DNA of 32,556 bases from a virus, in the IMG/VR virus record IMGVR_UViG_3300036985_001946, positions 1-32,556 of that record; one strand, 5' to 3'. Below the pieces are notes generated by a model. That model saw only the letters and a list, made by a program, of their open reading frames with translations, did not search any database and had not been told where the DNA came from. Made by a program: the position numbers and the translations under genes. Shown here in pieces: positions 30,905 through 32,556 of the stretch; the stretch's first letter is position 1; each line of letters starts with the position of its first letter.

Positions 30905-31396
30905 TTAAACAGTCGGAGCGATAGCCGAGGCCACACGACGTAGCGAAGCCAGCGCCTCAGTGGTAGCGTCCCCAGTCACCAACAGCTTGCCTTCGGAATC
31001 AGCCTTGACGGCTTTTTTAAGCAGGGCTTCAATAGCAGCGTGCAGGTCGAACAGCTTGTCCAATTCTGGAGCCTTGACGGCATCATACCACTTGTTGACC
31101 ATAGCAGCTTCGATGTCGGTCAGCTTCTCAGCCTTGAACAGAAACGGCTTATCATCCTTGGTCTTTGGGTTTGAGTTTGCCGATACCTTGGCATAGTTCA
31201 GGAACCACTGCCCCAAGGCAGCTTTGTGCCCACCATTGCCAATGGCAAGGTAAAGCTGATTCGCAAGACTAACCTCGCCGTGCTCTTCGATGTGACGGAT
31301 GATGTCAATCCCCACGGCCTGAATGTCAGTGCGCAGTGTAGTCGAACGCTTAGCAATCGACTGGATTTTGAGGCCAATGACCTTTGCATTATTCAT
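30905..31396 (-). CDS. Hypothetical 163-residue first early protein
   Basis: The first gene after the leader. ATG at 31396 with AAGG nine bases upstream. The product is largely helical and charged: MNNAKVIGLKIQSIAKRST..., then DIIRHIEEHGEVSLANQLYLAIGNGGHKAALGQWFLNYAKVSANSNP, KTKDDKPFLF, and a helical C-terminus (KLFDLHAAIEALLKKAVKADSEGK). I recognise the general type as a conserved early protein of T7/phiKMV-like phages but know no function. As first product it would be a candidate host-takeover factor. Confidence 0.8.
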   Translation of the reverse strand: MNNAKVIGLKIQSIAKRSTTLRTDIQAVGIDIIRHIEEHGEVSLANQLYLAIGNGGHKAALGQWFLNYAKVSANSNPKTKDDKPFLFKAEKLTDIEAAMVNKWYDAVKAPELDKLFDLHAAIEALLKKAVKADSEGKLLVTGDATTEALASLRRVASAIAPTV

Positions 31397-31720
31397 AGTA
31401 GCTACCTTCTAAGTTACTGGAGACAGTACCCGATTGTCAGGCACTGTCAGCAGTGACCTAGGAACAAGGCAGCAGAGCATAAAGCCCTAGGGCGTGATGC
31501 TACCTTGTCCGTAGGTTTACTGGCGAATTTTTAAGGATCACTGCCCGTCGGTCGTCCCGAACAAGGTCGCGCACTTTACCCGAAGGCATCCAGTAAAGGA
31601 TTGCACGCTATCCAACAGTTTACGCCTATGGCTTTCCGAGGCGTGACAGTACCGTTTCAGATAGAACCACCTAGAGGCGAGTTACACTATCCGGCGCAAT
31701 GCCGTCGTTTCTTGCAACCT

Positions 31721-31748
31721 ATTCTACATAACCGGATAACCTTGTAAA
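31721..31748 (-). promoter_or_regulatory. Candidate host sigma70 promoter
   Basis: On the minus strand, TTTACA (31748-31743) and TAGAAT (31726-31721) lie 16 bases apart, five of six and five of six matches to consensus. It points to the first gene (start 31396), leaving a ~315-base untranslated leader. Confidence 0.6.
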
Positions 31749-31933
31749 GCCCTTTTGTGTAACCTTTTGTAAACGCGTTTGTTGCCGTTTGCTTTCGATC
31801 CTTTCGGGCACTACTTACAAACCTACAAGGCCCGTTGGTCTTTGCCGTTCACTTTCCAGCCCGTAGACTGTAGTCGATTCCGTTGGTACAAAGAGTCGTT
31901 GCCTATAGTGCTGTCCCGCGCCAGCAAGTGACT

Positions 31934-31942
31934 ATATTAGCA
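31934..31942 (-). promoter_or_regulatory. Candidate extended -10 promoter element
   Basis: Minus strand reads TGCTAATAT: an extended -10 (TGn) followed by TAATAT. No good -35 hexamer is 16-18 bases upstream. Weak by itself, but it lies in the stretch with the other promoter candidates. Confidence 0.35.
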
Positions 31943-32028
31943 TAGCCTTGTGACAAGTGTAGCTATAGATTATCCGGTCAAGTAGTTAAAGAACTATCCG
32001 GTAGCTCGTCGCTATCCGATGAGTGAAC

Positions 32029-32055
32029 TTTATAGACTACCCTCGCGCCTTGCAA
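32029..32055 (-). promoter_or_regulatory. Candidate weak host promoter
   Basis: Minus strand TTGCAA (32055-32050) and TATAAA (32034-32029) with a 15-base spacer, shorter than optimal. It points toward the first gene. Confidence 0.35.
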
Positions 32056-32313
32056 GTGCTATTTGCCGTTACATTGTAAATTTATGTAACGCCTCGCCGT
32101 CTGCTACCAATAGTCACAAGCAGCGTGCCTACCTTGCCGTTTATGTTGCATTCCGTCCCAGTGGTCTTTGTATACTTTCGCCGACCCGTAGGGCGCTATG
32201 CGCGGGCGTAAGCCTTTCGCGCCCTTTCGGCGTGTCTTTCGTGTCGGTATCCTTCGGTGCTGACGCTGACAATAGATGTCAGATTCCCGGCATCATGCCC
32301 GGCGTTTACTTCT

Positions 32314-32334
32314 GCTATAACTGTACCAATTCAA
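32314..32334 (-). promoter_or_regulatory. Putative phage RNA polymerase promoter, early leader copy
   Basis: Exact second copy of the 21-base sequence described at 12784-12804 (core AATTGGTACAGTTATAGC), same strand, about 920 bases before the first gene. It would let the phage polymerase re-transcribe the whole early and replication block, or prime replication at the genome start. Confidence 0.7.
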
Positions 32335-32484
32335 CCCGGCCCGCTTTCCCTAAGAAAGATAGCGCCCACGCACGCGGCCCGTGGCGAGCTTTCCAGACGC
32401 TACCCGCTACCCTTGCCAGCCCCACGCGACCTTTCCAGCGTATACGCGGCCCCACGCAGCCCCACACGGCCACCAAATGGCGTT

Positions 32485-32520
32485 ATGTTATAACATTGCA
32501 TGGCAGGAGGCGCGGCCTCC
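32485..32520. repeat. Perfect palindrome and GC hairpin near the right edge
   Basis: ATGTTATAACAT at 32485-32496 is a perfect 12-bp palindrome. GGAGGC-GCG-GCCTCC at 32506-32520 is a perfect 6-bp stem with a 3-base loop. Both could bind proteins or lie near a genome terminus, but nothing here proves either. Confidence 0.5.
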
Positions 32521-32556
32521 TCGCGGGCTACCGAGGGCCGTATGGGGGAACCGGGT

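Larger units (their letters stand above)
31686..32141. repeat. Dispersed short repeats (TATCCGG and TTGCCGTT families)
   Basis: TTGCCGTT occurs exactly at 31782-31789, 31842-31849, 32063-32070 and 32134-32141, all in one orientation. TATCCGG occurs in plus orientation around 31688-31694, 31971-31977 and 31995-32001, as TATCCGA near 32013-32019, and inverted near 31732-31738 (inside the best promoter candidate). Confidence 0.7.
31397..32556 (-). other. 1.16-kb gene-free early leader
   Basis: No frame of 60 codons or more on the minus strand and none on the plus strand that looks like a real gene. The segment is visibly richer in A+T than the coding part between about 31680 and 32100 and turns GC-rich at 32340-32556. 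It holds host-type promoter candidates, repeated 8-mers, a CACTG-TCAG-CAGTG hairpin (31442-31455) just ahead of the first gene, and the phage promoter copy. Early region leader and possibly replication origin. Confidence 0.7.

Noticed and set aside
31902-31910. CACTATAGG on the minus strand, identical to the core of the T7 promoter
   Set aside because: Flanks (GGGACAG before, CAACG after) do not match T7 or this phage's own repeated 21-base element, so a nine-base match is not enough.
32281-32300. CCCGGCATCATGCCCGG as a hairpin
   Set aside because: Only GGCAT/ATGCC pair around a one-base centre; outer bases do not pair, so no stable stem forms.
32257-32493. Plus-strand open frame of 78 codons in the leader
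   Set aside because: Pro/Arg/Ser-rich composition typical of a chance frame in GC-rich DNA, opposite to all genes, and it crosses the phage promoter.
1-32556. CRISPR arrays, tRNA genes, insertion sequences, integrase or lysogeny genes
   Set aside because: None seen on reading both strands; the gene set is that of a strictly lytic podovirus in the part covered.

Overview
This window is most of the genome of a T7-supergroup podovirus (Autographiviridae type) and looks closest in layout to the phiKMV-like branch. The evidence is a single-subunit RNA polymerase, a family A DNA polymerase, the set portal - scaffold - major capsid - two tail tube proteins - three ejection proteins in T7 order, and a polymerase gene sitting immediately before the structural block rather than at the start of the genome. 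All supported genes lie on the minus strand, so transcription runs from position 32556 toward 1. Nothing in the sequence fixes the host; the sigma70-like promoters and Shine-Dalgarno sites suit a Gram-negative bacterium.

Layout in transcription order. (1) 31397-32556: a gene-free, more AT-rich leader with host-type promoter candidates, dispersed short repeats and one copy of a putative phage promoter. (2) 26282-31396: early region of small overlapping genes, mostly unrecognised, several with paired cysteines, plus a protein-kinase-like gene resembling T7 gp0.7. (3) 15293-26279: DNA metabolism: primase, helicase, DNA polymerase, a probable ssDNA-binding protein, 5'-3' exonuclease, endonuclease VII, a DnaQ-like exonuclease with zinc ribbon, a DUF3310 protein and ATP-dependent ligase. 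Three related HNH endonuclease genes lie between or next to primase and helicase, with two tiny hydrophobic peptides. (4) 12850-15282: phage RNA polymerase. (5) 12784-12839: second exact copy of the putative phage promoter, here forming an inverted repeat. (6) 1-12768: small proteins, an acetyltransferase-like protein, portal, scaffold, capsid, a strong intrinsic terminator, tail tubes and ejection proteins. The gp16-like gene runs off the left edge; tail fibre, terminase and lysis genes are presumably beyond it.

Likely programme: host RNA polymerase reads the leader and the early and replication genes up to the phage RNA polymerase, which then uses the promoter just behind its own gene (12784-12804) to drive the virion genes, with a partial terminator after the capsid gene giving capsid excess. 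Genes are packed with ATGA, TAATG and GTGA junctions, so translational coupling is pervasive. Several genes shorter than 60 codons were read directly from the sequence and are listed below.
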